This document shows positions 17,143-25,601 of a stretch of 64,000 nucleotides of DNA, piece by piece (position 1 is the stretch's first letter; each line of letters opens with the position of its first letter). This DNA is from Sporobacter termitidis DSM 10068. GTDB taxonomy: Bacteria; Bacillota; Clostridia; Oscillospirales; Oscillospiraceae. The stretch covers positions 228,458 through 292,457 of the forward strand of contig NZ_FQXV01000004.1 of the NCBI RefSeq assembly GCF_900130065.1, given 5' to 3'. A program made the position numbers and the translations under genes. The notes below the pieces were generated by a model, which saw only the letters and a program-made list of their open reading frames with translations, was not told the DNA's origin and searched no databases.

Positions 17143-18042
17143 TTATGGCCGCTCCTTATCGTCTCCAGCGCCGGGAGACGCGGTCTCGGGAGGGGCGGGG
17201 TCGGCCTCGCTGGCCAGGATTCTGGTCAGCATAAAACGGCTGACGAATTTGCTGTTTTTACCCGCCTTGCGGTACTTGATATAAAAATAGCCGATGACGG
17301 AAAAGACGACGGCGCCGATAAAGTTCACGAACAGGTCCTTCATCGTATCAAGAAGGCCGAGGTCCAGAAAACCATTGATGGTGGTCTGCGTGGTCTGCCC
17401 GTTTGACGATGCGGTGATGATGGACCCTGTGATGCCGTTCAGGATGACGGGGATGTTGCGCCCATTGGGATTCAGCATGACGGAGCTGATGGAATGGACG
17501 ATGGCGTCCTTCTGCATGTCGGTTCTGAAGAGCTGATCGCTGAAAAATTCGATGAACTCCCACAGTACGCCGATGGTCATGGAAAAGCAGAAGGCGACAA
17601 CCGCCACGAACAGGGGAGACATGCTGATGGAGAAGCGGTCGTTGCGGTTTAGAATATCGATCAGCGCGATGCCGATGGCCGCACATAAAAAGCCGTTGAT
17701 CGTATGCAGCATCGTGTCCCAGCCGGGGACATTGACGTAATACTCGCGGATCTCGCCGAGAATTTCCGCCGCGAAGATGAACAGCAGAATGATAACCTCA
17801 AGGGTATCCGGCACATCCACCTTGATCCGCCGTTCGACGAACGTGGGAATTGTAAACAAAATGAGCGTCAGAAAGCAGAGAAACACGTTTGTATATTCGT
17901 GATTGAACAGCTGCTCTATCATGACGACCACGACGAACAGCCGCAGAAAAAAGTAAAGCGCAAAAAGGCGGGGATGGCTTTTTGCGGTTGTTTTCATATG
18001 CCGCCAGATTTTATTGAGTCGTTTTTTCAGTGTTTGATTCAT
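17143..18042 (-). CDS. Multi-pass membrane protein of unknown function
   Basis: 299 aa from the ATG at 18042, which has GGAG five bases before it; an upstream in-frame TTG at 18066 has no better site. About seven hydrophobic segments. The central WDTMLHTINGFLCAAIGIAL and LWEFIEFFSD resemble the conserved D-x3-H and WE(F/L)xE motifs of the YjdF/DUF2238-like membrane proteins, but I cannot confirm membership. The C-terminal 30 residues are polar and rich in Pro/Ala/Glu. It is downstream of purD by 36 bp and may be co-transcribed with the purine genes. Confidence 0.65.
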   Translation of the reverse strand: MNQTLKKRLNKIWRHMKTTAKSHPRLFALYFFLRLFVVVVMIEQLFNHEYTNVFLCFLTLILFTIPTFVERRIKVDVPDTLEVIILLFIFAAEILGEIREYYVNVPGWDTMLHTINGFLCAAIGIALIDILNRNDRFSISMSPLFVAVVAFCFSMTIGVLWEFIEFFSDQLFRTDMQKDAIVHSISSVMLNPNGRNIPVILNGITGSIITASSNGQTTQTTINGFLDLGLLDTMKDLFVNFIGAVVFSVIGYFYIKYRKAGKNSKFVSRFMLTRILASEADPAPPETASPGAGDDKERP

Positions 18043-18077
18043 ATGTACTCCGTTTTGCCCGCGCAAAACATCCGGTC

Positions 18078-19331
18078 CTACTTTCGCCCGATATCCGTCC
18101 TGTAATGGGCGTTTTTGAAGCTGATGCGGCCGACGCCCTCGTAGGCGTGTTTGACAGCCGCCGGCAGGGAACCGGCCACAGCCGTGACGCCGAGCACGCG
18201 CCCGCCGCTCGTATAGTATGTCCCATTTTTCAGCGTTGTACCGGCGTGAAATACCGTAATGTCGGCCGGCACGGCGTCAAGGCCGGAAATCTCGCAGCCC
18301 TTTTCATAGCTGCCGGGGTAGCCGCCGCTGGCCATGACGATGCAGCAGGCCGCGCCGGGCCGCCATTTAATGTCAATATCGGAAAGCCGTTCGTCAACAA
18401 CGGCCTCGAAAATATCCAAAAGATCCGTTTCCAGCATGGACAGGATGGGCTGCGTCTCCGGGTCGCCGAAGCGCGCGTTGTACTCCACGACGCGCGGCCC
18501 CTTTGGCGTGAGCATCAGCCCGAAGTAGATGACGCCCTTAAAGGTCCGGCCTTCCTTTTTCATGGCGTCGATCGTGGGAAGGAAGATCGTCTTCATGCAC
18601 GCGTCGGCAATATCCGGCGTATAGTTTGGACTCGGGCAAAAGGCGCCCATGCCGCCGGTGTTGGGCCCCTCGTCGTTGTCCAGGGCGCGCTTGTGGTCCT
18701 GAGAGGACAGCATGGGCACGATCGTCCTGCCGTCCGTGAAGGCCAGGACGGTGACCTCGGGGCCAGTCATGCACTCCTCGATGACGACGGAGAGGCCGCT
18801 GTCGCCGAACTTTTTATCCAGCATCATGGAGCGCACGGCCTCGATCGCCGTTTCCACATCCTGCGCCACCACGACGCCCTTGCCCAGCGCCAGCCCGTCG
18901 GCCTTTACAACGATGGGCGCGCCCTTTTCGCGGATATAGGCCTCGGCTTCCTGCAGCTCGGTAAAGACCTCGTAGCCAGCCGTTGGAATGCCGTATTTTT
19001 TCATCAGACTCTTGGAAAACACCTTGCTGGCCTCGATCACCGCGGCGTTCCTGCGCGGCCCGAAAGCGCGGATGCCGTTATCCTCCAGCGCGTCCACCAG
19101 GCCCAGCGCCAGGGGATCGTCCGGCGCCACCATGACGAAGTCCACGGGGTTATTTTTCGCAAACCCCGCGATACCGTCAATATCGGTGGCCTTGATGTCC
19201 ACGCACTCGGCCAGCTGCGCGATGCCGCCGTTGCCCGGCGCGCAGTAAAGCTTATCCACGCGGGGCGACTTTCTCAGCGCCCAACAGATGGCGTGCTCCC
19301 GCCCGCCGCCGCCGACAACAAGAACATTCAT
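18078..19331 (-). CDS. purD: Phosphoribosylamine-glycine ligase (GARS)
   Basis: 417 aa, normal length. The N-terminal GGGGREHAICWAL, the ATP-grasp segment IVVKADGLALGKGVVVA and GPNTGGMGAFCPSP are diagnostic. It joins glycine to phosphoribosylamine, step 2 of purine synthesis, in the cytoplasm. It is the last purine gene of this strand and is separated from the AICAR transformylase by a 383-bp repeat-containing gap. Confidence 0.96.
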   Translation of the reverse strand: MNVLVVGGGGREHAICWALRKSPRVDKLYCAPGNGGIAQLAECVDIKATDIDGIAGFAKNNPVDFVMVAPDDPLALGLVDALEDNGIRAFGPRRNAAVIEASKVFSKSLMKKYGIPTAGYEVFTELQEAEAYIREKGAPIVVKADGLALGKGVVVAQDVETAIEAVRSMMLDKKFGDSGLSVVIEECMTGPEVTVLAFTDGRTIVPMLSSQDHKRALDNDEGPNTGGMGAFCPSPNYTPDIADACMKTIFLPTIDAMKKEGRTFKGVIYFGLMLTPKGPRVVEYNARFGDPETQPILSMLETDLLDIFEAVVDERLSDIDIKWRPGAACCIVMASGGYPGSYEKGCEISGLDAVPADITVFHAGTTLKNGTYYTSGGRVLGVTAVAGSLPAAVKHAYEGVGRISFKNAHYRTDIGRK

Positions 19332-19428
19332 GGTGTGACCTCCAGATTGGAAAATTATCGGATACCCCGCCGCGCCGACAAGAAAGGCGCGTCAAGGATG
19401 CCGCGGCTACGCAGACGAAGAGACGGAC

Positions 19429-19447
19429 GGGCGATTGATAATCGCCC
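19429..19447. repeat. Short GGGCGAT palindrome, copy 1
   Basis: GGGCGATT-GAT-AATCGCCC, followed by GTAC. Two similar palindromes occur at 38076-38094 and 38113-38131. Confidence 0.55.
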
Positions 19448-19499
19448 GTACAGTAGAATCCGGGTATTTCGCGCTCATCTGAATAGGTAAGCATCGCAA

Positions 19500-19707
19500 A
19501 AAGATCCGGGGCGCAGCCCCGAACAGGGTATGGGGCGGAGCCCCATAAAGGGGTCATAGGCGCAGCTCAGCGAGCGAAAGCGCGCCGCGCCGGGTGGCGC
19601 GGTTAAATCGAGCGACAGCGAGATTTATGCCGAGGCGGAATTCATTTCCGCCCGGCAGATAAAATCATAAGGGGCCCCCGCGCGGCCTGCCGCGTGGGGA
19701 AAACGGG
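19500..19707 (-). repeat. Interspersed intergenic repeat, copy 1
   Basis: Read on the reverse strand it matches 56291-56475 almost base for base: CCCCACGCGGCAGGCCGCGC, then GGAAATGAATTCCGCCTCGG, TAAATCTCGCT, CTATGACCCC, GGGGCTCCGCCCC and GGGGCTGCGCCCCGGA in the same order. This copy has about 40-50 extra bases after CTCGCT. Several sub-blocks are themselves palindromic. No transposase is nearby, so it is a MITE-like or REP-like non-autonomous element. Confidence 0.75.
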
Positions 19708-19714
19708 TGGGTTA

Positions 19715-20887
19715 TTAATGATGGAACAGGCGGATGCCGGTGAAGGCCATGACCATGCCGTATTTGTCGCAGGTGGCGATGACGTTGTCGTCGCGGATGG
19801 AGCCGCCGGGCTGGGCGATGAAGCTGACGCCGGACTTTTTGGCGCGCTCGATGTTGTCGCCGAAAGGGAAGAAGGCGTCGCTGCCGAGGGCCACGCCGCC
19901 CATCGTGGCGATCCAGCTCTGACGCTCCTCGCGGGTCAGTACCGGCGGCTTTTTAGTAAAGGTCGTTTCCCAGACGCCATCGGCGAGCACATCCTCGTAT
20001 TCGTCGGAGATATAAACGTCGATGGCGTTGTCCCTGTTGGGGCGGCTGATATCGCTGCGGAACGGCAGGTTCAGCACCTTCGGGTGACGGCGGAGCCACC
20101 AGTTGTCGGCCTTGCTGCCGGCCAGGCGCGTGCAGTGGATGCGGCTCTGCTGGCCGGCGCCGATGCCGATTGCCTGCCCGTCCTTCACGTAGCAGACAGA
20201 GTTGGACTGGGTGTATTTCAGCGTGATAAGAGCGATCACCAGGTCGCGTACGGCGCTCTCGGTGAGCTCTTTATTTTTCGTGACGATATTGGACAGCATG
20301 CCCGCGTCGATTTTCAGGTCGTTGCGGCCCTGCTCGAAGGTGACGCCAAAGACGTCCTTGTGCTCCAGCTTTTCGGGGACATAGCCGCGGTCGATTCTGA
20401 CGATGTTGTAGCCGCCCTTGCGCTTCGTTTTGAGGATTTCCAGCGCCCGCAACGTATAGCCGGGGGCGATGACGCCGTCGGAGACCTCCTGGGCCAGCAG
20501 CGCGGCGGTCTCCTCGTCGCAGACGTCCGAGAGGGCGGCCCAGTCGCCGTAGGAGCTGAGCCTGTCGGCGCCCCTGGCCTTGGCGTAGGCGGAAGCAACG
20601 GGGGACAGCGGCAGACCCTCGACAAAGCATATCTTCTTTTCCATATCGGTCAGCGCCGTGCCGACGGCGGCGCCGGCGGGGGAGACATGCTTGAAGGAGG
20701 CGGCGGCGGGCTGGCCGGTGGCTTCATTGAGCTCCCGGACAAGCTGCCAGCTGTTGAACGCGTCGAGAAAGTTGATATAGCCGGGCTTCCCGTTCAGGAC
20801 ATCGATGGGCAGCGCGCCGCTTTTCGTGAAAATCCGCGCCGGCTTCTGGTTGGGGTTGCAGCCGTATTTCAGTTCAAGCTCGTTCAT
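19715..20887 (-). CDS. purH: Stand-alone AICAR formyltransferase (PurH C-terminal domain only)
   Basis: 390 aa. It starts at the transformylase part of PurH (YGCNPNQKPARIF) and lacks the N-terminal IMP cyclohydrolase (MGS-like) domain of the usual ~520-aa fusion. FKHVSPAGAAVG carries the catalytic Lys-His pair, and MGGVALGSDAFFPFGDNI is conserved. It transfers a formyl group from 10-formyl-THF to AICAR. The missing cyclisation activity is supplied by the PurO-like gene 12 bp upstream. Confidence 0.92.
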   Translation of the reverse strand: MNELELKYGCNPNQKPARIFTKSGALPIDVLNGKPGYINFLDAFNSWQLVRELNEATGQPAAASFKHVSPAGAAVGTALTDMEKKICFVEGLPLSPVASAYAKARGADRLSSYGDWAALSDVCDEETAALLAQEVSDGVIAPGYTLRALEILKTKRKGGYNIVRIDRGYVPEKLEHKDVFGVTFEQGRNDLKIDAGMLSNIVTKNKELTESAVRDLVIALITLKYTQSNSVCYVKDGQAIGIGAGQQSRIHCTRLAGSKADNWWLRRHPKVLNLPFRSDISRPNRDNAIDVYISDEYEDVLADGVWETTFTKKPPVLTREERQSWIATMGGVALGSDAFFPFGDNIERAKKSGVSFIAQPGGSIRDDNVIATCDKYGMVMAFTGIRLFHH

Positions 20888-20899
20888 GACAGCACCTCG

Positions 20900-21604
20900 T
20901 CAGGAGTTTTTGTTGATGATGACGCTCTCGCTCTCGCCGGTGTTCAGGTCTCTTGAATAGGCGTAGAGAGCGACCTTGTTGTCGCCGTCTAAAGCGTCCC
21001 AGACCGCGCCGGCGTACTCGCTGAGCGTGCCGGTCACGGCCACGGTTCTCGGCTCACCCTCGAAGGAGGGGATGGGATCGCCGTCGCTTTTATAGGTGTG
21101 GATGAAATGGCCCATACCGGCCACAGGCGCGTCGTACTCGTAAAAATAACGGCAGCAGCAGGCCGGGTCCCCGTTCATGCTCTTGAGGATGGAGAGCTTG
21201 TAGCTCCCGTCCGGCATCACCAGGCCGGAGATGCGCGGCGTATAATTTGGCGCGTCGGGCTCGAACTCCCGCTTTAAAAGCGCCGAGTGAAAGCTGTTGT
21301 CGGCGCTCAGATTATCCCGGATCGTGTCCGTCTGGTCGCCGTTGGTGACGACGATATAACCGTCGCTGAAGCGGACGGGATGGTAAATGACAAGGCTCGG
21401 GTCCGATAGCAGCGCGGGATCGTGGGCTTCGGTCCTGATGCCGTCGTCCGTCGTGACGAAAACGCGGTTCCGGCTGTTGACGCTCCGGCCCATGATGAAA
21501 TAGATAAGGACGGCGCGGGAGCCGTCCTCGCTGCGGCCCAGTACGATACCGCGGCCCGGATAAGTGTTTGCTTTAAGCTCGTTTGTAATATCAAAGGGTT
21601 TCAT
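20900..21604 (-). CDS. purO: IMP cyclohydrolase, archaeal PurO type
   Basis: 234 aa. PGRGIVLGRSEDGSRAVLIY, FIMGRSVNSRNRVF and NGDQTDTI fit the PurO family first described in methanogens, which closes the IMP ring and is unrelated in fold to the PurH N-terminal domain. The position between purN and the isolated AICAR transformylase supports the role strongly. Bacterial PurO is found in some Clostridia. Confidence 0.88.
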   Translation of the reverse strand: MKPFDITNELKANTYPGRGIVLGRSEDGSRAVLIYFIMGRSVNSRNRVFVTTDDGIRTEAHDPALLSDPSLVIYHPVRFSDGYIVVTNGDQTDTIRDNLSADNSFHSALLKREFEPDAPNYTPRISGLVMPDGSYKLSILKSMNGDPACCCRYFYEYDAPVAGMGHFIHTYKSDGDPIPSFEGEPRTVAVTGTLSEYAGAVWDALDGDNKVALYAYSRDLNTGESESVIINKNS

Positions 21605-21629
21605 TTCTCATTAGCCCCATTCCGATTTT

Positions 21630-22259
21630 TTATGCGTCCTTGATGTGGACGATGCGCCCGACGACCTTTAAGCGGCCCTCGCAGTAGAGTGAGACGGCCT
21701 CGGGGAGTATCTTCCATTCGACCTCCTCCATGATCCGCTTCTGCAGGGAGGCCGGCGTGTCGTCCTCGCGGACGTCGATGACCCGCTGGAGGATGACGGG
21801 ACCGGCGTCGGCCACCGCCGTGGCGAAATGCGCCGTCGCGCCGGAGACCTTGACGCCGTAATTGAGCGCCTCTTCGTGGACGCGGATACCGTAAAACCCA
21901 TTGCCGCAGAAAGCGGGGACAAGGGAGGGGTGGATGTTGATGATCCTGTGCTCGAACGCCTCCACGACGGGGGAGCCCAGCACGACCATGAAGCCCGCCA
22001 TTACGACGAGCTCAATATCGAGGCTTTTGAGCTTCTGGTAAATCGCCTCGTTGAAGCCGGCGCGGCTGGGGAACATGCTGTAGTCAACGACGAATGTCTG
22101 GATGCCGGCGTTTTTGGCCCGTTCCAGGGCAAAAGCGTTGGGGCGCGACGAGATGACGGCCGTCAGCTCGCAGTTTTTGATCTTGCCGAAATTGTGCGCG
22201 TTGATGATGGCCTGCAGATTTGTACCGTCGCCGGAGACAAGAATCGCCGTCTTTACCAA
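21630..22259 (-). CDS. purN: Phosphoribosylglycinamide formyltransferase
   Basis: 209 aa. The fold start AILVSGDGTNLQAII, IINIHPSLVPAF (catalytic Asn), SGATAHF (catalytic His) and DAGPVILQR (catalytic Asp) are present. It uses 10-formyl-THF to formylate GAR. The start overlaps the end of purM by 7 bp. Confidence 0.95.
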   Translation of the reverse strand: MVKTAILVSGDGTNLQAIINAHNFGKIKNCELTAVISSRPNAFALERAKNAGIQTFVVDYSMFPSRAGFNEAIYQKLKSLDIELVVMAGFMVVLGSPVVEAFEHRIINIHPSLVPAFCGNGFYGIRVHEEALNYGVKVSGATAHFATAVADAGPVILQRVIDVREDDTPASLQKRIMEEVEWKILPEAVSLYCEGRLKVVGRIVHIKDA

Positions 22260-23299
22260 CTGAGCTCAACTCCTTTTTCACCTTTTACGCAGCTGCCGAT
22301 CACATATGGATGCTCGCCGATCTGAATGAGGGCGTTGAGGACCTCACCCACGTCCGCCTGGTCGACGGCCATGACGAGCCCGATGCCCATGTTGAAGGTG
22401 TTGTACATATCCCGGACGGGGATATCACTGATGGAGGTAAGATACGAGAAAATGCGGCTTTCCGGGAAATCACACGGCCGGATGACGGCGGTGATGTCGT
22501 CCGGCAGCATACGCGGGACGTTTTCATAGAGCCCGCCGCCGGTGATGTGGCAGATGCCCTTGATATTCAGCTTGAGTGTTTTAATAAGGTGCAGGACCTG
22601 GCGGACATAGATGCGGGTGGGCCTGATAAGCTCCTCGCCCAGCGTGCCGAAAAACTCCGGGATTTTTTGCTCCAAAGAGTCCGGCGTCAGGTCGAGCACC
22701 TTGCGGACAAGGGAGAACCCATTGGAGTGCAGGCCGGAGGAGGCCAGGCCGATGAGCCTGTCGCCCGGCGCTATGGTGCTGCCGTCGATGATCTTGCCGT
22801 GGTCCACCACGCCGACGGCGAAGCCGGCCATATCGTACTCGTCCTCGGGATAAAAGCCCGGCATTTCCGCCGTCTCGCCGCCGACGAGCGCGCAGCCGGC
22901 CTGGCGGCAGCCGTCGGCGATGCCCTTGACGAGCTGTTCCGTGCGCGCGGGGATATTTTTGCCCAGGGCGAGATAGTCCAGGAAAAACAGCGGCTCCGCG
23001 CCGCAGCAGATAATGTCGTTGACGCACATGGCCACGCAGTCGATGCCGACGGTGTCATGCTTGTTCATCATAAACGCGACCTTCAGCTTTGTGCCGACGC
23101 CGTCGGTGCCGGAGACAAAAACGGGCCGTTCCATGCCCGCGATATTCGGCTCGAACAGGCCGCCAAAGCCGCCGAGGCCGCCGAGGACACCCTCGCGGAA
23201 AGTGCTTTTGACAAGAGGCTTGATCCGCTCCACCGTTTCATAGCCTGCAGTGACGTCCACGCCGGCGGCGGCGTAGCTGTCGGAAAATGAATTCAGCAT
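22253..23299 (-). CDS. purM: Phosphoribosylformylglycinamidine cyclo-ligase (AIR synthetase)
   Basis: 348 aa. VSGTDGVGTKLKVAFM, CVNDIICCGAEPLFFLDY and GGETAEMPGFY are diagnostic of PurM. It makes AIR from FGAM with ATP. It sits between purC and purN in the same direction; 27 bp follow the purC stop. Confidence 0.96.
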   Translation of the reverse strand: MLNSFSDSYAAAGVDVTAGYETVERIKPLVKSTFREGVLGGLGGFGGLFEPNIAGMERPVFVSGTDGVGTKLKVAFMMNKHDTVGIDCVAMCVNDIICCGAEPLFFLDYLALGKNIPARTEQLVKGIADGCRQAGCALVGGETAEMPGFYPEDEYDMAGFAVGVVDHGKIIDGSTIAPGDRLIGLASSGLHSNGFSLVRKVLDLTPDSLEQKIPEFFGTLGEELIRPTRIYVRQVLHLIKTLKLNIKGICHITGGGLYENVPRMLPDDITAVIRPCDFPESRIFSYLTSISDIPVRDMYNTFNMGIGLVMAVDQADVGEVLNALIQIGEHPYVIGSCVKGEKGVELSW

Positions 23300-23326
23300 C
23301 TTTTCTTCCTTTCGTGACGGGAGGAC

Positions 23327-24037
23327 TTACTTGCCGAAGAGGCGCCTGGACATCTCCTGATAGGCGCCTTCCACGTTGCCGAGGTCCTGGCGGAAGCGGT
23401 CCTTGTCCAGCTTTTCGCCGGTCTTGGCGTCCCAAAAGCGGCAGGTGTCCGGCGAAATCTCGTCGGCCAGGATGATTGTCCCGTCGCTGGTTTTGCCGAA
23501 TTCCAGCTTGAAATCGACCAGCGTGATGCCGCATTCCAGAAGGGTGGATTTCAGAAAATCGTTGATTTTATAAGCGTATTCGCGGATCAGAGCCAGCTCG
23601 GATGGGGTCGCGAGCTCAATGGCGTAGATCTGGGAATCGTTGATCATGGGGTCGCCCAGATCGTCGTTTTTATAGGAAAATTCCAGCGTCGGCTTTTTGA
23701 AGACGGTACCCTCCCTGACGCCGAAGCGCTTGGAAAAGGAGCCGGCGGCAATATTGCGGACAATGACCTCCAGCGGGACGATTTTAACGGCCTTGACGAG
23801 CGTTTCCCTGTCGGAGAGCTCCTCGACGTAATGCGTCGGCACGCTGTCGGCGGCCAGCAGACGCATGAACTGGTTTGTCATGCGGTTGTTGATGACGCCC
23901 TTGCCCACGATCGTGCCCTTCTTTTCACCGTTGAAGGCGGTGGCGTCGTCCTTATAGTCGACGATGAGAAGGTCGGGATCGTCCGTATTAAAAACTTTTT
24001 TGGCTTTTCCTTCGTAAATCTGTTCCAGCTTTTTCAT
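23327..24037 (-). CDS. purC: Phosphoribosylaminoimidazole-succinocarboxamide synthase
   Basis: 236 aa. EQIYEGKAKKVF at the N-terminus, MTNQFM, VPLEVIVRN(I)AAGS and DEISPDTCRFWD are SAICAR synthetase hallmarks. It condenses aspartate with CAIR. The start overlaps purE by 4 bp. Confidence 0.96.
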   Translation of the reverse strand: MKKLEQIYEGKAKKVFNTDDPDLLIVDYKDDATAFNGEKKGTIVGKGVINNRMTNQFMRLLAADSVPTHYVEELSDRETLVKAVKIVPLEVIVRNIAAGSFSKRFGVREGTVFKKPTLEFSYKNDDLGDPMINDSQIYAIELATPSELALIREYAYKINDFLKSTLLECGITLVDFKLEFGKTSDGTIILADEISPDTCRFWDAKTGEKLDKDRFRQDLGNVEGAYQEMSRRLFGK

Positions 24038-24531
24038 ATATCGACAACCTCGCTCTGCAATTTTTTATCCTTTTCGATAACGGCGGAAGCCATATTTTTC
24101 TTAAATTCCTCAAGGCGCGAGGCCAGCGCCTCGTCCGAAAGCGACAGGATCTGGGCGGCCAGGATCGCGGCGTTGTCGGCGCCGCCGATGGCAACGGTGG
24201 CCACGGGAACGCCGGAGGGCATCTGCACAATTGATAAAAGACTGTCCAAGCCATCCATTGTAGAGGATTTTATGGGCAGTCCTATAACGGGAAGCGTCGT
24301 GTACGCGGCGATGACGCCGGCCAGATGCGCGGCTTTTCCGGCGGCGGCGATAATAACCCCAAAGCCGTTGTTCCTGGCGGATTTTGAAAATTTTTCAGCG
24401 GCCTCCGGCGTCCTGTGGGCGGAAATCACGTGCGCTTCAAACGGTATCTCAAAGCTCTTGAGCCGCTTGATCGCACCTGAAACAACGGCAAGATCGCTGT
24501 CCGACCCCATGATGACGGCAACTTTTTTCAT
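24034..24531 (-). CDS. purE: N5-CAIR mutase
   Basis: 165 aa from the ATG at 24531, which has GGAGG six bases upstream; the longer frame to 24558 lacks a site. MGSDSDLAVVSGA, ISAHRTPEAAEKF and GLPIKSSTMDGLDSLLS mark class I PurE. No purK is adjacent in the window. First gene of the purine operon. Confidence 0.95.
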   Translation of the reverse strand: MKKVAVIMGSDSDLAVVSGAIKRLKSFEIPFEAHVISAHRTPEAAEKFSKSARNNGFGVIIAAAGKAAHLAGVIAAYTTLPVIGLPIKSSTMDGLDSLLSIVQMPSGVPVATVAIGGADNAAILAAQILSLSDEALASRLEEFKKNMASAVIEKDKKLQSEVVDI

Positions 24532-24845
24532 ATGAACCTCCAATGCGCCGGGGCGCAAAATTTAAGACTCCCGGTTTGGGAGCTGCTGTTCATCTGTTTC
24601 GGCCCTTTTTGGCGGACCGGCGTCAGGGTATGCGGCTGTAAATATTCGCCCGCGCAGTGCTTTCGGCGGCAAATATGAAATTCACGTAAAATTCAGCAAT
24701 TATGCTTGTATAGTATAATAAACAGGCTTTATTTTCAAGGTTTACAATAACAAAACGTTAAATTTGTGATAATTAACAACGTCCTGTTGTAAAGGTTTGA
24801 TATTTGAGTTAAAATAGCAACAATGATGATCAGAGGAGGAAACGA
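24532..24845. promoter_or_regulatory. Divergent purine/pyrimidine control region
   Basis: Reverse strand: TTGAAA (24733-24738) and TACTAT (24710-24715) with 17 bp spacing give a promoter for purE onward, leaving a ~170-base leader. In that leader CTCCC-AAACC-GGGAG at about 24568-24582, followed by a TTAAATTTT run, could act as a weak attenuator. Forward strand: TTGTAA (24787-24792) and TAAAAT (24810-24815), also 17 bp apart, serve pyrK. I see no purine riboswitch core. Confidence 0.55.
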
Positions 24846-25601
24846 ATGCCGGAAACATATCTGCCCACCGTACTCGACAACCGGAGGCTGACGGAAACCG
24901 TGCACGCGCTGAGGCTTCAGTCGGCTGAGCTGGCGCGCGCGGCCCGGCCCGGCCAGTTTGTTCATATAAAATGCGGCGAGGGGAATCTGCTCCGCCGGCC
25001 TGTCAGCATCTGCCGGGCAGAGGACGGCGTCCTCACCGTTGTGCTGGAGGTCCGCGGGGAAGGCACGCGCTGGCTCTCGCAGCGGCGCGCGGGGGATATG
25101 CTCGATGTTCTCGGCCCTCTCGGGCGGGGCTTTGACCTGAGTCATAAAAATATAATCGTCGTGGGCGGCGGCATCGGCGTGCCGCCGATGCTGTTCGCCG
25201 CGCGCGCGGCCGGGGCAAAGGCGGCCGTCCTGGGCTTTCGCAGCCGGGAAAACGCCATTCTCGCGGAGGAATTCCGGGACGTCTGCGAAGCGGTTTACAT
25301 AACGACAGATGACGGTAGCCTCGGCGAACACGGGACGGTAGCCGGGCCGCTGGAGCGCCTGCTCAGGGAGGGCGGCTGCAGCGCCGTTCTGGCGTGCGGC
25401 CCCAGGCCAATGCTGCAGGCCGCTGCCGCTCTGGCTGAAACGTACAAGGTGCCCTGCCAGGTGTCGCTGGAGGAGCGGATGGGCTGCGGCGTCGGCGCCT
25501 GCCTCGTCTGCGCCTGCAAAACGGTCGTGGACGGGAAGGAAAAGATGCGCCGCGTCTGCAAGGACGGACCCGTATTCCCGGCGGAGGAGGTCGTGTGGTG
25601 A
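24846..25601 (+). CDS. pyrK: Dihydroorotate dehydrogenase B electron-transfer subunit
   Basis: 251 aa. An FAD domain (LLRRPVSIC, about residue 55), an NAD-binding GGGIGVPPM and a C-terminal 2Fe-2S site MGCGVGACLVCAC...RVCKDGP (four cysteines near residues 216-240). It passes electrons from the PyrD FMN to NAD. AGAGGAGG lies 6 bp before the ATG. The stop overlaps pyrD. Confidence 0.95.
   Translation: MPETYLPTVLDNRRLTETVHALRLQSAELARAARPGQFVHIKCGEGNLLRRPVSICRAEDGVLTVVLEVRGEGTRWLSQRRAGDMLDVLGPLGRGFDLSHKNIIVVGGGIGVPPMLFAARAAGAKAAVLGFRSRENAILAEEFRDVCEAVYITTDDGSLGEHGTVAGPLERLLREGGCSAVLACGPRPMLQAAAALAETYKVPCQVSLEERMGCGVGACLVCACKTVVDGKEKMRRVCKDGPVFPAEEVVW

Larger units (their letters stand above)
19332..19714. 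other. Gene-free gap between purD and the AICAR transformylase
   Basis: No coding sequence supported. It holds a GGGCGATT/AATCGCCC hairpin (19429-19447) and a ~200-bp interspersed repeat (19500-19707). Confidence 0.7.

Noticed and set aside
18030..19490. 486-aa forward frame opposite purD
   Set aside because: Exact antisense shadow of purD; no protein features.
24532..24720. Purine riboswitch ahead of purE
   Set aside because: The conserved three-way-junction bases could not be found; only a small hairpin is visible.
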